The position numbers and the translations under genes are program-made. The notes under the pieces were generated by a model. It searched no databases. It saw nothing but the letters and a program-made list of their open reading frames with translations, and had not been told where the DNA came from. Shown here in pieces: positions 35,129 to 44,426 of a DNA stretch of 64,000 nucleotides (position 1 is the first letter of the stretch; each line of letters opens with the position of its first letter). This stretch comes from Hyphomicrobiales bacterium (GTDB lineage Bacteria; Pseudomonadota; Alphaproteobacteria; Rhizobiales; Rhizobiaceae), in NCBI GenBank assembly GCA_900473185.1, contig UCKU01000001.1, forward strand, positions 108,619 through 172,618. The letters run 5' to 3'.

Positions 35129-36640
35129 GTGACAGACCAGCCTGCTATCGAACTTGTCGGCATCGACAAGAAATTCGGCGCCGTTCACGCCAACAAGGAC
35201 ATCAACCTGACCGTCGCCAAGGGCTCTATCCATGGCATTATCGGGGAAAACGGCGCTGGCAAATCGACCCTGATGTCCATCATCTACGGTTTTTACCAGG
35301 CCGATAGCGGCGAGATCCGCGTCAACGGCCAGCCCATCACCATCAGGGATAGCCAGGCGGCAATCGCAGCCGGCATCGGCATGGTGCACCAGCATTTCAT
35401 GCTGGTCGATAATTTCACTGTCCTCGAAAACATCATGCTCGGCGCCGAAGGCGGCGCGCTGCTGGCCAAGGGCGTGGCATCGGCTCGCGCCGAACTCAAG
35501 CGGCTGGAGACCGAATACGGCCTGGAGGTCAACCCGGACGCGCTGATCGAGCAGCTCCCGGTCGGCCTGCAGCAGCGTGTGGAAATCCTGAAAGCCATGT
35601 ATCGTGGCGCCGAAATCCTGATCCTCGATGAGCCGACGGGCGTGCTGACCCCGGCCGAGGCCGATCACCTGTTCCGCATCCTCGGCGTGCTGCGCGACGA
35701 GGGCAAGACCGTTGTCCTCATCACCCACAAGCTGCGCGAAATCATGGCGATCACCGATACGGTCTCCGTCATGCGCCGCGGCGAGATGGTCGCCACCCGC
35801 AAGACCAGCGAGACCACGGTGGAAGAGCTTGCCGAACTCATGGTCGGCCGCCGCGTGCTGCTGCGTGTCCAGAAGGGCGAGGCAAAGCCTGCCGATGTCG
35901 TGCTTTCCGTCCGCAACCTGACGGTCAAGGACAACAGAGGCGTGACGATGGTCGACAATGTCTCCTTCGATGTCCGCGCCGGCGAGATCGTCGGCATTGC
36001 CGGTGTCGCCGGCAACGGCCAGTCGGAACTGCTGGAAGCGATTGCCGGCATCCGCAAGCCGGCCTCCGGCGAAATCCTGCTCGACGGCCAGACCATCGAC
36101 AAGGCCGATCCGGCGCGCCTGCGTGAGCTCGGCCTCGCGCATATCCCCGAAGACCGCCACCATATGGGCCTGGTCCTGAAATTCGAAGAATATGAAAATG
36201 CCGTGCTCGGCTATCATCGCCGGCCGGATTACAGCCGCGGCCCGCTGCTCGATCTCGAAGCCATCCGCAAGGATGCGATGGAGAAGATCGAGAAATACGA
36301 CATCCGCCCGCCGAACCCGCGCCTGAAGACGGCGAATTTTTCCGGCGGCAACCAGCAGAAGATCGTCGTCGCCCGCGAGATCGAGCGCGACCCGAAGATG
36401 CTGATCATCGGCCAGCCGACCCGCGGCGTCGATATCGGCGCCATCGAATTCATTCATCGCCGGATCATCGAGATGCGTGATGCGGGCAAGGCCATCCTGC
36501 TCGTCTCCGTCGAACTCGACGAAATCCGTGCCCTTTCAGACCGTATCCTTGTCATGTTTGCCGGCCACGTCGTCGGCGAGAAGACGCCCGATGCCGGTGA
36601 ACAGACCCTCGGCCTGATGATGGCCGGCATTGCCGCGTGA
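35129..36640 (+). CDS. Nucleoside ABC importer ATPase, two fused domains
   Basis: GTG 35129 is chosen because GGAG lies seven bases before it. An ATG in frame at 35078 is inside the terminator hairpin and unlikely. The 503-residue protein has two ABC domains of the RbsA/NupA class. Domain 1 has GENGAGKST and [12 protein letters not shown]. Domain 2 has the degenerate P-loop GVAGNGQSE but a good signature, [14 protein letters not shown], and is followed by [11 protein letters not shown]. This asymmetry is normal for the class. It pairs with the two permeases downstream. Confidence 0.92.
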   Translation: MTDQPAIELVGIDKKFGAVHANKDINLTVAKGSIHGIIGENGAGKSTLMSIIYGFYQADSGEIRVNGQPITIRDSQAAIAAGIGMVHQHFMLVDNFTVLENIMLGAEGGALLAKGVASARAELKRLETEYGLEVNPDALIEQLPVGLQQRVEILKAMYRGAEILILDEPTGVLTPAEADHLFRILGVLRDEGKTVVLITHKLREIMAITDTVSVMRRGEMVATRKTSETTVEELAELMVGRRVLLRVQKGEAKPADVVLSVRNLTVKDNRGVTMVDNVSFDVRAGEIVGIAGVAGNGQSELLEAIAGIRKPASGEILLDGQTIDKADPARLRELGLAHIPEDRHHMGLVLKFEEYENAVLGYHRRPDYSRGPLLDLEAIRKDAMEKIEKYDIRPPNPRLKTANFSGGNQQKIVVAREIERDPKMLIIGQPTRGVDIGAIEFIHRRIIEMRDAGKAILLVSVELDEIRALSDRILVMFAGHVVGEKTPDAGEQTLGLMMAGIAA

Positions 36641-36647
36641 GGCCTCG

Positions 36648-37751
36648 ATGAGCACTGCTTCCGTAACCCTACCGAGATGGATCAATTACGGTCTGATCCC
36701 TCTTTTGAACCTGGTCGTTGCTTTCCTGATCTCCGGCTTCGTCATCTGGCTGATCGGTGAAAGCCCGCTGGCCGCGCTTTCGCTGCTCATCGAGGGCGTC
36801 TTCGGCAGCGGCGAAGGCATCGGCTTCACGCTGTTTTATGCCACAAGCTTCATCTTCACCGGCCTTTCGGTTGCGGTCGCCATCCATGCCGGCCTCTTCA
36901 ATATCGGCTCGGAAGGCCAGGCCTATATCGGCGGCCTCGGCTGTGCGCTGGTGGCGCTGGCGCTCGACAAATACGTGCCCTGGTATGTGACGATGCCGAT
37001 CGCCATTATCGGCGCCGGCCTTTTCGGGGCCGCCTGGGCCTTCATCCCCGCCTTCCTGCAGGCCAAGCGCGGCAGCCATATCGTCATCACGACGATCATG
37101 TTCAACTTCATCGCAGCCACGCTCATGGTCTATCTGCTGGTGCATGTACTGATCGTGCCGGGCAAGATGGCGCCGGAAACCCGCACCTTCCTCGAAGGCG
37201 GACAGCTTCCGAAGCTCGGCTGGATCATGACCATGTTCGGAGCCAAGCTCGGTGCAGCGCCGTTCAACGTCTCCTTCATTATTGCCCTGGTTGCCGCCTG
37301 GTTCGTCTGGGTGCTGATCTGGCGCAGCAAGCTGGGCTTCGAGATGCGCACGCTGGGCGTCAGTCCGACCGCCGCTGTCTATGCCGGCGTTCCCTATGCC
37401 CGCACTGTCATCATCGCCATGCTGCTTTCGGGTGCGCTTGCCGGCATGATGGCGCTGAACCCGGTCATGGGCTCGTCTGCGCGCTTGCAGGTGGAATTCG
37501 TCGGCGGCGCCGGTTTCGTCGGCATCGCCGTATCGCTGATGGGACGAAACCATCCGCTCGGCATCATCTTCTCCGCGATCCTGTTTGGCGCTCTTTACCG
37601 AGGCGGTGACTGGATCTCCTTCGAAATGCCGAACATCACCCGCGAAATGATCCTCGTCATCCAGGGTCTGGTGATCCTGTTTGCCGGTGCCCTGGAATAT
37701 ATGTTCCGACCGGCGATCGCGAGCATCTACCAGCAGTTCAAGCGAGCCTGA
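36648..37751 (+). CDS. Nucleoside ABC importer permease 1
   Basis: The 367-residue inner membrane protein (start ATG 36648, GAGG five bases upstream) belongs to the BPD_transp_2 family (RbsC-like), with about eight to ten helices. FNIGSEGQAYIGGLGCALVA and the RSKLGFEMRTLGVSPTAAVY loop are typical of nucleoside permeases such as NupB/YufP. It begins 7 bp after the ATPase stop. Confidence 0.92.
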   Translation: MSTASVTLPRWINYGLIPLLNLVVAFLISGFVIWLIGESPLAALSLLIEGVFGSGEGIGFTLFYATSFIFTGLSVAVAIHAGLFNIGSEGQAYIGGLGCALVALALDKYVPWYVTMPIAIIGAGLFGAAWAFIPAFLQAKRGSHIVITTIMFNFIAATLMVYLLVHVLIVPGKMAPETRTFLEGGQLPKLGWIMTMFGAKLGAAPFNVSFIIALVAAWFVWVLIWRSKLGFEMRTLGVSPTAAVYAGVPYARTVIIAMLLSGALAGMMALNPVMGSSARLQVEFVGGAGFVGIAVSLMGRNHPLGIIFSAILFGALYRGGDWISFEMPNITREMILVIQGLVILFAGALEYMFRPAIASIYQQFKRA

Positions 37752-37761
37752 GGAGCGAACG

Positions 37762-38733
37762 ATGGATTATTATGAAATCTTCATCAGCGTTCTGAGCTCG
37801 ACGATCCGGCTCTCCATTCCGCTGATCTTTACCGCACTTGCCGGCCTGTTTTCCGAGCGCGCCGGCATTTTCGATATCGGCCTGGAAGGCAAGATGCTGG
37901 GCTCGGCATTTGCTGCTGCCTGCGTCGCCTATCTCACCGGTTCGGCCTGGGCGGGCCTCGGCGCCGGCGTGGTCTGCTCGGTGGCGTTGAGCCTCGTGCA
38001 TGGTTTTGCCTCGATTACCAATCGCGGCAACCAGATCGTTTCGGGTGTCGCCATCAACTTCTTCATCGCCGGTATCACCATCGTGCTTGGCCAGGCCTGG
38101 TTCGGGCAGGGCGGCCGCACGCCGCAGTTGCTGCCGGAGGCGCGTTTCGCACCGATCATTCTGCCGGGCGCCGATGCCGTCCGTGACGTGCCGATCATCG
38201 GCCCGCTCTATGCCGGCGTCATCTCCGGCAACAATATCCTGACCTACCTTGCCTTCCTCGCCGTGCCCTTCTCCTGGTGGGTTCTCTACCGCACGCGTTT
38301 CGGCCTGCGCCTTCGCGCTGTCGGTGAAAATCCGGGTGCGGTGGATACGGCAGGCATTTCGGTCTCCTGGCTGCGCTATCGCGCCGTTATGTGCGCCGGT
38401 ATCCTCTGCGGCTTTGCCGGCACCTATCTGGCGATCGCCCAGTCCGCCGCCTTCATCAAGGACATGTCGGCCGGCAGAGGCTATATCGCGCTTGCCGCTC
38501 TGGTCTTCGCCAAGTGGAGGCCCGTACCGGTCATGTTCGCCTGCCTGCTTTTCGGCTTCCTCGATGCGCTGGCGAATTTCATGCAGGGCAAACAGGTGCC
38601 GCTGATTGGCGAAGTACCGGTACAGGTTTTCCAGGCTCTGCCCTATATCCTGACCTGTGTTCTGCTCGCCGGCTTCATCGGCGTCGCAATCCCGCCGAAG
38701 GCCGGCGGCGTGCCCTATACGAAGGAGCGTTGA
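37762..38733 (+). CDS. Nucleoside ABC importer permease 2
   Basis: The 323-residue permease (ATG 37762, AGGAG six bases upstream) is the partner of the preceding one. FDIGLEGKMLGSAFAAACVA and RTRFGLRLRAVGENPGAVDT are conserved in the NupC/YufQ type. It has about nine helices. The cytidine deaminase gene follows after 1 bp, so uptake and salvage genes form one operon. Confidence 0.92.
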   Translation: MDYYEIFISVLSSTIRLSIPLIFTALAGLFSERAGIFDIGLEGKMLGSAFAAACVAYLTGSAWAGLGAGVVCSVALSLVHGFASITNRGNQIVSGVAINFFIAGITIVLGQAWFGQGGRTPQLLPEARFAPIILPGADAVRDVPIIGPLYAGVISGNNILTYLAFLAVPFSWWVLYRTRFGLRLRAVGENPGAVDTAGISVSWLRYRAVMCAGILCGFAGTYLAIAQSAAFIKDMSAGRGYIALAALVFAKWRPVPVMFACLLFGFLDALANFMQGKQVPLIGEVPVQVFQALPYILTCVLLAGFIGVAIPPKAGGVPYTKER

Positions 38734-38734
38734 T

Positions 38735-39124
38735 ATGTCTCACGACCTGTTCGAAGCTGCTCGCGGCGCCATGGCCTTCGCGCATGCTCCTTATTCCAAG
38801 TTCCCCGTCGGCGCGGCGATCCGCGCCGAGGATGGCAAAGTCTATACCGGCGCCAATATCGAGAACCTCTCCTTCCCGCAGGGCTGGTGCGCCGAGCCGA
38901 CGGCAATCAGCGCCATGATCATGGGCGGCGCCAAGAAGATCGTCGAAATGGCCGTCATCGCCGAAAAACTGCCACTATGCCCGCCCTGCGGCGGCTGCCG
39001 GCAGAAGATCTCGGAATTCGCCTCCAAGGACACGAAGATCTATCTCTGCGATGAAGCCGGCGTGAAGAAGACCATGACCATGGAAGAGCTTCTACCCTTC
39101 AGCTTCGAGACGGAACTCGGATGA
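38735..39124 (+). CDS. cdd: Cytidine deaminase
   Basis: The 129-residue enzyme, of the small tetrameric type, deaminates cytidine and deoxycytidine to uridine forms. Zinc ligands are Cys52, Cys85 and Cys88 (PCGGCRQ), with Glu54 as the proton carrier in CAEPTAI. The residue after Glu54 is Pro where the Bacillus-type enzyme has Arg, which balances the extra cysteine charge. This is worth noting but does not remove a metal ligand. It overlaps the phosphorylase gene by four bases. Confidence 0.93.
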   Translation: MSHDLFEAARGAMAFAHAPYSKFPVGAAIRAEDGKVYTGANIENLSFPQGWCAEPTAISAMIMGGAKKIVEMAVIAEKLPLCPPCGGCRQKISEFASKDTKIYLCDEAGVKKTMTMEELLPFSFETELG

Positions 39125-39915
39125 TCGCGACCATCGATCTGCTCGCGGCTCTGCTCGGCGGGCTCAAACCGCGCTACGGCATCGTGCTTGGCTCGGGCCT
39201 CGGCTCGCTCGTCAGTGAGCTCACCGATGTCGTGCGCATTCCCTACAAGGATCTGCCGGGCTTTCCGGTCAGCGCCGTCTCCGGTCATGCCGGAGAGGTC
39301 GTCGCCGGCCATCTCGGCTCGGTGCCGGTCATCATGCTCTCCGGCCGCGTCCACTATTATGAAAAGGGCGATGCCAACGCCATGCGCCTGCCGATCGAGG
39401 TGCTGCAGGCCCTCGGCGTCGAGATCTTGATCCTCACCAATTCGGCGGGCTCGCTGAAGGATGAGATCCCGCCGGGCTCGGTCATGCAGATCGCCGATCA
39501 CATCAATTATTCCGGCATGAACCCGCTGATCGGGCAAGAGAGCGACCACCGTTTCGTCGGCATGACCAATGCTTATGACGCCGAGCTTTCGGCTGCCATG
39601 CGAGATGCAGCAAAGACGCTTGATATCCCGCTCGCAAGCGGCGTCTACATGTGGTTCTCGGGCCCAAGCTTCGAGACGCCGGCCGAAATCCGCATGGCGC
39701 GCATTCTCGGTGCCGATGCAGTCGGCATGTCGACTGTGCCTGAAGTCATCATCGCAAGAATGCTGGGGCTGAGGGTTGCCGCCGCCTCCGTAATCACCAA
39801 CTATGGGGCTGGCATGACCGGAAACGAGCTCAGCCACGAGGAAACCAAGGACATGGCGCCGGTCGGTGGTGCCCGTCTCGCCGCTATACTCAAAGAAATG
39901 ATTGCCGGTAAATGA
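39121..39915 (+). CDS. Purine nucleoside phosphorylase (trimeric PNP family)
   Basis: The 264-residue enzyme splits purine nucleosides with phosphate to base and (deoxy)ribose-1-phosphate. It has GIVLGSGLGSL at about residue 20, SGRVHYYEKGD, NSAGSLKDEIPPGS, SGPSFETPAEIRM and DAVGMSTVPEV. These match the trimeric PunA type rather than hexameric DeoD. The ATG overlaps the cdd stop as ATGA. Confidence 0.93.
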   Translation: MIATIDLLAALLGGLKPRYGIVLGSGLGSLVSELTDVVRIPYKDLPGFPVSAVSGHAGEVVAGHLGSVPVIMLSGRVHYYEKGDANAMRLPIEVLQALGVEILILTNSAGSLKDEIPPGSVMQIADHINYSGMNPLIGQESDHRFVGMTNAYDAELSAAMRDAAKTLDIPLASGVYMWFSGPSFETPAEIRMARILGADAVGMSTVPEVIIARMLGLRVAAASVITNYGAGMTGNELSHEETKDMAPVGGARLAAILKEMIAGK

Positions 39916-39936
39916 TTGCCGGTGGAGGAAGCGAAA

Positions 39937-40713
39937 ATGAATAGCTATTCCAGCCGGGAAACGGCAGCCGTCGCCCTTTCCCTTCTCGATCTCACCAATT
40001 TGAAGGACGACTGCACCCAGGAGCAGATCGACACGCTTTGCGCCCGCGCGCAGACACCCTATGGCAGCAGCGCGGCAATCTGCATCTGGCCGCGTTTCGT
40101 CGCCCATGCCCGCATCGTGCTCGGCAAGGGTCATCCGGTCCGTATCGCGACCGTCGTCAATTTCCCCTCCGGCGATATGGAAATCGCCGATGTTGCTGCA
40201 GAAACCCGCGAGGCGATCGCCGACGGCGCCGATGAGATCGATCTCGTCATTCCCTATCGCAAGCTGATGGCAGGCAATGAAAAAGCCGTCACCGATATGG
40301 TTGCGGCCGTGCGTGCCGAATGTGTTGCACCCGTCCTGCTGAAGGTCATCATCGAGACCGGCGAGCTGAAGGATGCCGCCCTCATCCGCCGCGCCTCGGA
40401 ACTGGCGATCGAAGCCGGCGCCGATTTCATCAAGACCTCCACCGGCAAGGTCGCCGTCAACGCGACGCTGGAAGCGGCTGACATCATGATCCGCGCGATC
40501 AGGGAGAGCGGCCGCAAGGTGGGCTTCAAGCCGGCTGGCGGCATATCGACCGTTGCGGATGCTGCCCTTTATCTGAGCCTTGCGGAAACCATCATGACGC
40601 CGGACTGGGCAATGCCCTCCACCTTCCGTTTCGGCGCGTCCGGCTTGCTCGATAATATCCTTTCCGTTCTCAGCGGCACGGAGCCTAAGCCGGCGGCAGC
40701 CTCGAGCTATTGA
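39937..40713 (+). CDS. deoC: Deoxyribose-phosphate aldolase
   Basis: The 258-residue enzyme cleaves 2-deoxyribose-5-phosphate to acetaldehyde and glyceraldehyde-3-phosphate. ATG 39937 has GGAGGAAG about eight bases upstream, preferred to TTG 39916. The Schiff-base lysine lies in ADFIKTSTGKVA and the second active-site lysine in GFKPAGGIS. It is of the longer E. coli-like class. Confidence 0.95.
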   Translation: MNSYSSRETAAVALSLLDLTNLKDDCTQEQIDTLCARAQTPYGSSAAICIWPRFVAHARIVLGKGHPVRIATVVNFPSGDMEIADVAAETREAIADGADEIDLVIPYRKLMAGNEKAVTDMVAAVRAECVAPVLLKVIIETGELKDAALIRRASELAIEAGADFIKTSTGKVAVNATLEAADIMIRAIRESGRKVGFKPAGGISTVADAALYLSLAETIMTPDWAMPSTFRFGASGLLDNILSVLSGTEPKPAAASSY

Positions 40714-40714
40714 G

Positions 40715-42022
40715 ATGATCCCGCAGGAGATCATCCGCCAGAAGCGCAACGGCGCCGAATTGCCGACCGATGATATCGACGCCTTTATCGCAGCCCTGGC
40801 TGCCGGCAATCTGTCGGAAGGCCAGATCGGCGCCTTCGCCATGGCGGTCTGGTTCAAGGGCATGTCGCGCACTGAAACCGTTGCACTGACGCTTGCCATG
40901 GCGCGCTCCGGCGACATGCTCTCCTGGGAGGGCATCGATCGGCCAGTCGCGGACAAGCATTCGACCGGCGGGGTAGGCGACAACGTCTCGCTGATGCTCG
41001 CCCCGATCGCTGCCGCCTGCGGTCTTGCCGTGCCGATGATATCAGGTCGCGGCCTCGGCCATACCGGCGGCACGCTGGACAAGCTCGAATCCATTCCAGG
41101 CTATACGATCAATCCGGATGCCACTCTCTTCCGCAAAGTGGTGAAGGAGGCTGGCTGCGCCATCATCGGCCCGACGGGTGCCTTGGCGCCGGCCGATGGC
41201 AGGCTCTATGCCGTGCGCGATGTAACGGCGACCGTCGATTCCATCCCGCTCATTACCGCCTCGATCCTGTCGAAGAAGCTTGCCGCCGGCCTTCAGACCC
41301 TCGTCCTCGACGTCAAGACAGGCAACGGCGCCTTCATGGCCGATCCGGAGCAGGCAATCGTGCTGGCGCATTCCCTGGTGGAGGTCGCAAATGGCGCGGG
41401 CGTGAAGACATCCGCATTGATCACGGACATGAACCAGCCGCTTGCCGATAGCGCCGGCAATGCCGTGGAAGTGCGCAACTGCCTCGATTTCCTGGCGGGC
41501 CGGAAGACCGGGACCCGCCTTGAAACCGTGGTGCTTGCCTTTGCCGCCGAAATGCTCGTGCAGTCGGGTGTTGCGGGCTCGCTTATCGAGGCGGAGAGCA
41601 AGGCGCAGGATGCTCTCTCTTCCGGCAAGGCTGCGGAGATCTTCGCGCGCATGGTGCATATGCTGGGGGGCCCGGCCGATCTTCTGGAACGGCCGGATGC
41701 CTATCTGCGCAAAGCGCCGGTTGAGCGCCCCGTTCCGGCGTCCCGTGCCGGTTGGCTCGCAGCCTGCGATGCCCGTGATGTCGGCGTCAGCGTGATCGAC
41801 CTCGGCGGCGGGCGGCGCCATCCGGCTGACAGGATCGACCACAGTGTCGGCTTCACCGGCCTGCTGCCGCTTGGAACGCATGTGCGTGAGGGCGATACGA
41901 TCGCTCTCGTTCACGCCGCGGACGAGGCCTCGGCCGAAAGGGCCGTCGTCGCACTTGCCGCAAACTATCGCATTGCAGACGAGAAGCCGGAGCTTCCCCC
42001 CATCATCGCCGGCCGTATCTGA
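40715..42022 (+). CDS. deoA: Thymidine phosphorylase
   Basis: The 435-residue enzyme splits thymidine and deoxyuridine with phosphate. The sequence shows ADKHSTGGVGDNVSLMLAPI (phosphate and pyrimidine binding) and MISGRGLGHTGGTLDKLES. SILSKKLAAGLQTLVLDVKT and a C-terminal domain follow. Length is typical for DeoA. It starts 1 bp after the deoC stop and is the last gene of this forward operon. Confidence 0.96.
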   Translation: MIPQEIIRQKRNGAELPTDDIDAFIAALAAGNLSEGQIGAFAMAVWFKGMSRTETVALTLAMARSGDMLSWEGIDRPVADKHSTGGVGDNVSLMLAPIAAACGLAVPMISGRGLGHTGGTLDKLESIPGYTINPDATLFRKVVKEAGCAIIGPTGALAPADGRLYAVRDVTATVDSIPLITASILSKKLAAGLQTLVLDVKTGNGAFMADPEQAIVLAHSLVEVANGAGVKTSALITDMNQPLADSAGNAVEVRNCLDFLAGRKTGTRLETVVLAFAAEMLVQSGVAGSLIEAESKAQDALSSGKAAEIFARMVHMLGGPADLLERPDAYLRKAPVERPVPASRAGWLAACDARDVGVSVIDLGGGRRHPADRIDHSVGFTGLLPLGTHVREGDTIALVHAADEASAERAVVALAANYRIADEKPELPPIIAGRI

Positions 42023-42028
42023 TGGGAT

Positions 42029-42559
42029 TTACTGCTTGAGGCTGAGGGAGCCGTCGGCGACGGAGTAGGAGGCAAGCTTCTGCAGGAAGCTCATGCCGAC
42101 CAGCGTGCCGCTCAGCGCATCGTCTTTCAGCACGAAAGCTTCGACGCTGCGAACGCGAATGCCGCCGATTTCCACGCGGTCGAGCATCACATGCGCCGCC
42201 TTGGTCTGGCCGTTCGCGGTATTGACGGCATAGCGGAAATCGATCTGGTTGCCGGTAAAGCCGAGCTTGCGGGCGAGGCTTTCATTGAGTGCGACATAGG
42301 TAGCGCCGGTATCGATCAGCCCCTGCACGGGCTTGCCGTTGATCCGGAAATTACCGGTATAGTGACCCTGAGCATCGGCCTGCAGGCGGATCATGCCGCC
42401 ATCAGTGATCGTGGCCGGCGCATCAGGCGCGCTCTCTTCGGTCGAGACGAAATTTGCGGAGATTGTATTGCCGGGCTGCGTCGTGCGGGTGAGCAGGGAA
42501 GGCACTTGTGTCGCCAGCGCAGCCGCGATGCTGGCAAATATGACGGTACGCATGAGCAT
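42029..42559 (-). CDS. Retropepsin-like aspartic protease, TIGR02281 type
   Basis: Read from ATG 42559, with AGGAAGGA about ten bases upstream, the product is 176 residues. It has one N-terminal hydrophobic helix (signal or anchor), then a single retropepsin domain with the catalytic LIDTGATYVAL and later GTLVGMSFL. The family is a membrane-anchored periplasmic clan AA protease found in alphaproteobacteria. It lies tail to tail with deoA, 6 bp apart. Confidence 0.88.
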   Translation of the reverse strand: MLMRTVIFASIAAALATQVPSLLTRTTQPGNTISANFVSTEESAPDAPATITDGGMIRLQADAQGHYTGNFRINGKPVQGLIDTGATYVALNESLARKLGFTGNQIDFRYAVNTANGQTKAAHVMLDRVEIGGIRVRSVEAFVLKDDALSGTLVGMSFLQKLASYSVADGSLSLKQ

Positions 42560-42656
42560 GAAACAGAAATCCTTCCTGTATAAACCCCGCCTCATGCGGG
42601 ACCTCACGCTTCAAGCAGCTAAGCCATAAGTGCTGAAAAGTTGCTAACGGCGACAT

Positions 42657-42685
42657 AAAAAGACCCGGAACGAGCCGCCCGGGCC
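42657..42685 (-). terminator. Rho-independent terminator of upp
   Basis: On the minus strand GGCCCGG pairs with CCGGGTC (one G-T wobble) around a ten-base loop, followed by TTTTT. It lies 35 bp after the upp stop. Confidence 0.8.
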
Positions 42686-42720
42686 TTGGAAGGTTTTCGA
42701 ATTGGTAAAGGAAGCTGAAA

Positions 42721-43350
42721 TTATTTGGTACCGTACATGCGGTCGCCAGCATCGCCGAGACCGGGCACGATATAGCCCTTCTCGTTCAGATGGCTGTCGA
42801 TCGCCGCCGTGAAGACCGGAACATCCGGGTGGGCGGCGCGGAAGTTCTTGATGCCTTCAGGCGCCGCCAGCAGGCAGAGGAAGCGGATATTGTGTGCTCC
42901 GCGCTCCTTCAGCTTGTCGATGGCGGCAATCGAGGAATTGCCGGTCGCAAGCATCGGGTCGACGACGATGATCAGACGCTCGGCCACATCTTCAGGCGCC
43001 TTGAAGTAATATTCGACCGGCTGCAGCGTTTCATGGTCGCGATAGACGCCGATATGGGAAACGCGGGCGGAGGGAACCAGATCGAGCATGCCTTCCAACA
43101 GCCCGTTGCCGGCGCGCAGGATGGAGGCGAAGACCAGCTTCTTGCCTTCGAGGATCGGCGACTGCATCTCCTGGATCGGCGTTTCGATCGTCTCCATCGT
43201 CAGTTCCAGATCGCGGGTGACCTCATAACACAGCAGTGTCGAGATTTCGCGCAGCAGGCGGCGGAAGCTGCCTGTCGAGGTTTCCTTGCGCCGCATGATG
43301 GTGAGTTTGTGCTGCACGAGCGGGTGATCGATGACTGTGACGCCGTCCAT
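42721..43350 (-). CDS. upp: Uracil phosphoribosyltransferase
   Basis: The 209-residue enzyme forms UMP from uracil and PRPP. The PRPP-binding motif is [17 protein letters not shown]. Uracil-binding residues are expected in the C-terminal [31 protein letters not shown] at the N-terminus is typical. It recovers uracil produced by the phosphorylases in this region and has its own terminator. Confidence 0.97.
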   Translation of the reverse strand: MDGVTVIDHPLVQHKLTIMRRKETSTGSFRRLLREISTLLCYEVTRDLELTMETIETPIQEMQSPILEGKKLVFASILRAGNGLLEGMLDLVPSARVSHIGVYRDHETLQPVEYYFKAPEDVAERLIIVVDPMLATGNSSIAAIDKLKERGAHNIRFLCLLAAPEGIKNFRAAHPDVPVFTAAIDSHLNEKGYIVPGLGDAGDRMYGTK

Positions 43351-43457
43351 AGGAAACCTTCCAATTCTTTGTTCTTATCGGCTGTTTCTTTCATGGAAAC
43401 CGCCTCCACTTCAAGAGCGGAGGCGAATTTGCCTGGACATTAACAATCCCTGCGCCC

Positions 43458-44426
43458 TCAGAGACGGGCAAAGAGTGCCTTGCGTGTCTCATCATCGACG
43501 AAGGCTGCCTCGATGGCCGTTCGCGTCATCGCATTGATTTCGGCGTCGCTGAAGCCGAAGGTTTCCGAGGCAAGCTCGTATTCCCGCTTGAGCGATGTGT
43601 GGAAGAAGGGGGGATCATCGGAGCTGATCGTGACATTCACGCCGGCATCCCGCAATTGACGTAGCGGGTGCGAGACGAAATCCGGAAAAACCTTGAGCGC
43701 GATATTCGAGCCGGGGCAGACCTCCAGTACCGTGCCGAGGTCCGCAAGCCGCCTGACGAGCTCGGCATCCTCGATTGCCCGCACGCCGTGGCCGATACGC
43801 GAGGGGCGCACCTCGTCCAATGCATCCGAAACGCTGAAGGCGCCGCAAACTTCACCGGCATGGATGGTAAGGCCGAGCCCTGCATCGCGGGCGATGTCGA
43901 AGGCGCGCGCATAGTCGGCAACGCGGCCCATCCGCTCCTCGCCGGCGAGGTTGAAGCCTGTTATCAGCGGATTATTGGCCTTTGCCGCATATTCCGCAGC
44001 GCCGATCACGCTTTCCGGACCGAAATGCCGTTCCCCGGTCACGATCAGCCGCGCCTCGATGCCGCTTTTTGCCTTCGCCCGGCGGATGCCTTCGCAAACA
44101 CCTGATATATAGGCGTCCGCACCGAGGCCGATGCGCTTGCCGTGATCAGGCGAAACGATGAGCTCGCTGTAGATCGTACCGATGCCGGCAAGTTCTTCCA
44201 GATAGGTTTCGGTCAGCAGCGCATAGTCTTCCTCGGTCTTGTAGACCTCGGAAACCTTGTCGTAACATTCCAGAAAGCTCGCGAAATCACGCCAGACATA
44301 GGCGCCGCCCTGCAGATGGGCGCTGATGTCGATGCCGTATTTGCGCGCCTGAGCTTCGGTCAGATCAGGGGGAGCCGCACCCTCCAGATGGCAATGCAGC
44401 TCGACCTTCTTCAAATGCGATGTCAC
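43458..44426 (-). CDS. add: Adenosine deaminase
   Basis: The 322-residue enzyme hydrolyses adenosine to inosine. Metal ligands are in [10 protein letters not shown], the catalytic Glu in TIHAGEVCG, and the Asp pair in ISSDDPPFF. Its start overlaps the deoB stop by four bases (ATGA), so the two are coupled, linking purine deamination to pentose phosphate use. Confidence 0.94.
   Translation of the reverse strand: MTSHLKKVELHCHLEGAAPPDLTEAQARKYGIDISAHLQGGAYVWRDFASFLECYDKVSEVYKTEEDYALLTETYLEELAGIGTIYSELIVSPDHGKRIGLGADAYISGVCEGIRRAKAKSGIEARLIVTGERHFGPESVIGAAEYAAKANNPLITGFNLAGEERMGRVADYARAFDIARDAGLGLTIHAGEVCGAFSVSDALDEVRPSRIGHGVRAIEDAELVRRLADLGTVLEVCPGSNIALKVFPDFVSHPLRQLRDAGVNVTISSDDPPFFHTSLKREYELASETFGFSDAEINAMTRTAIEAAFVDDETRKALFARL

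Noticed and set aside
36010..36040. Loss of the second Walker A in the nucleoside ATPase taken as damage
   Set aside because: A degenerate second P-loop is normal in RbsA/NupA-class duplicated ATPases.
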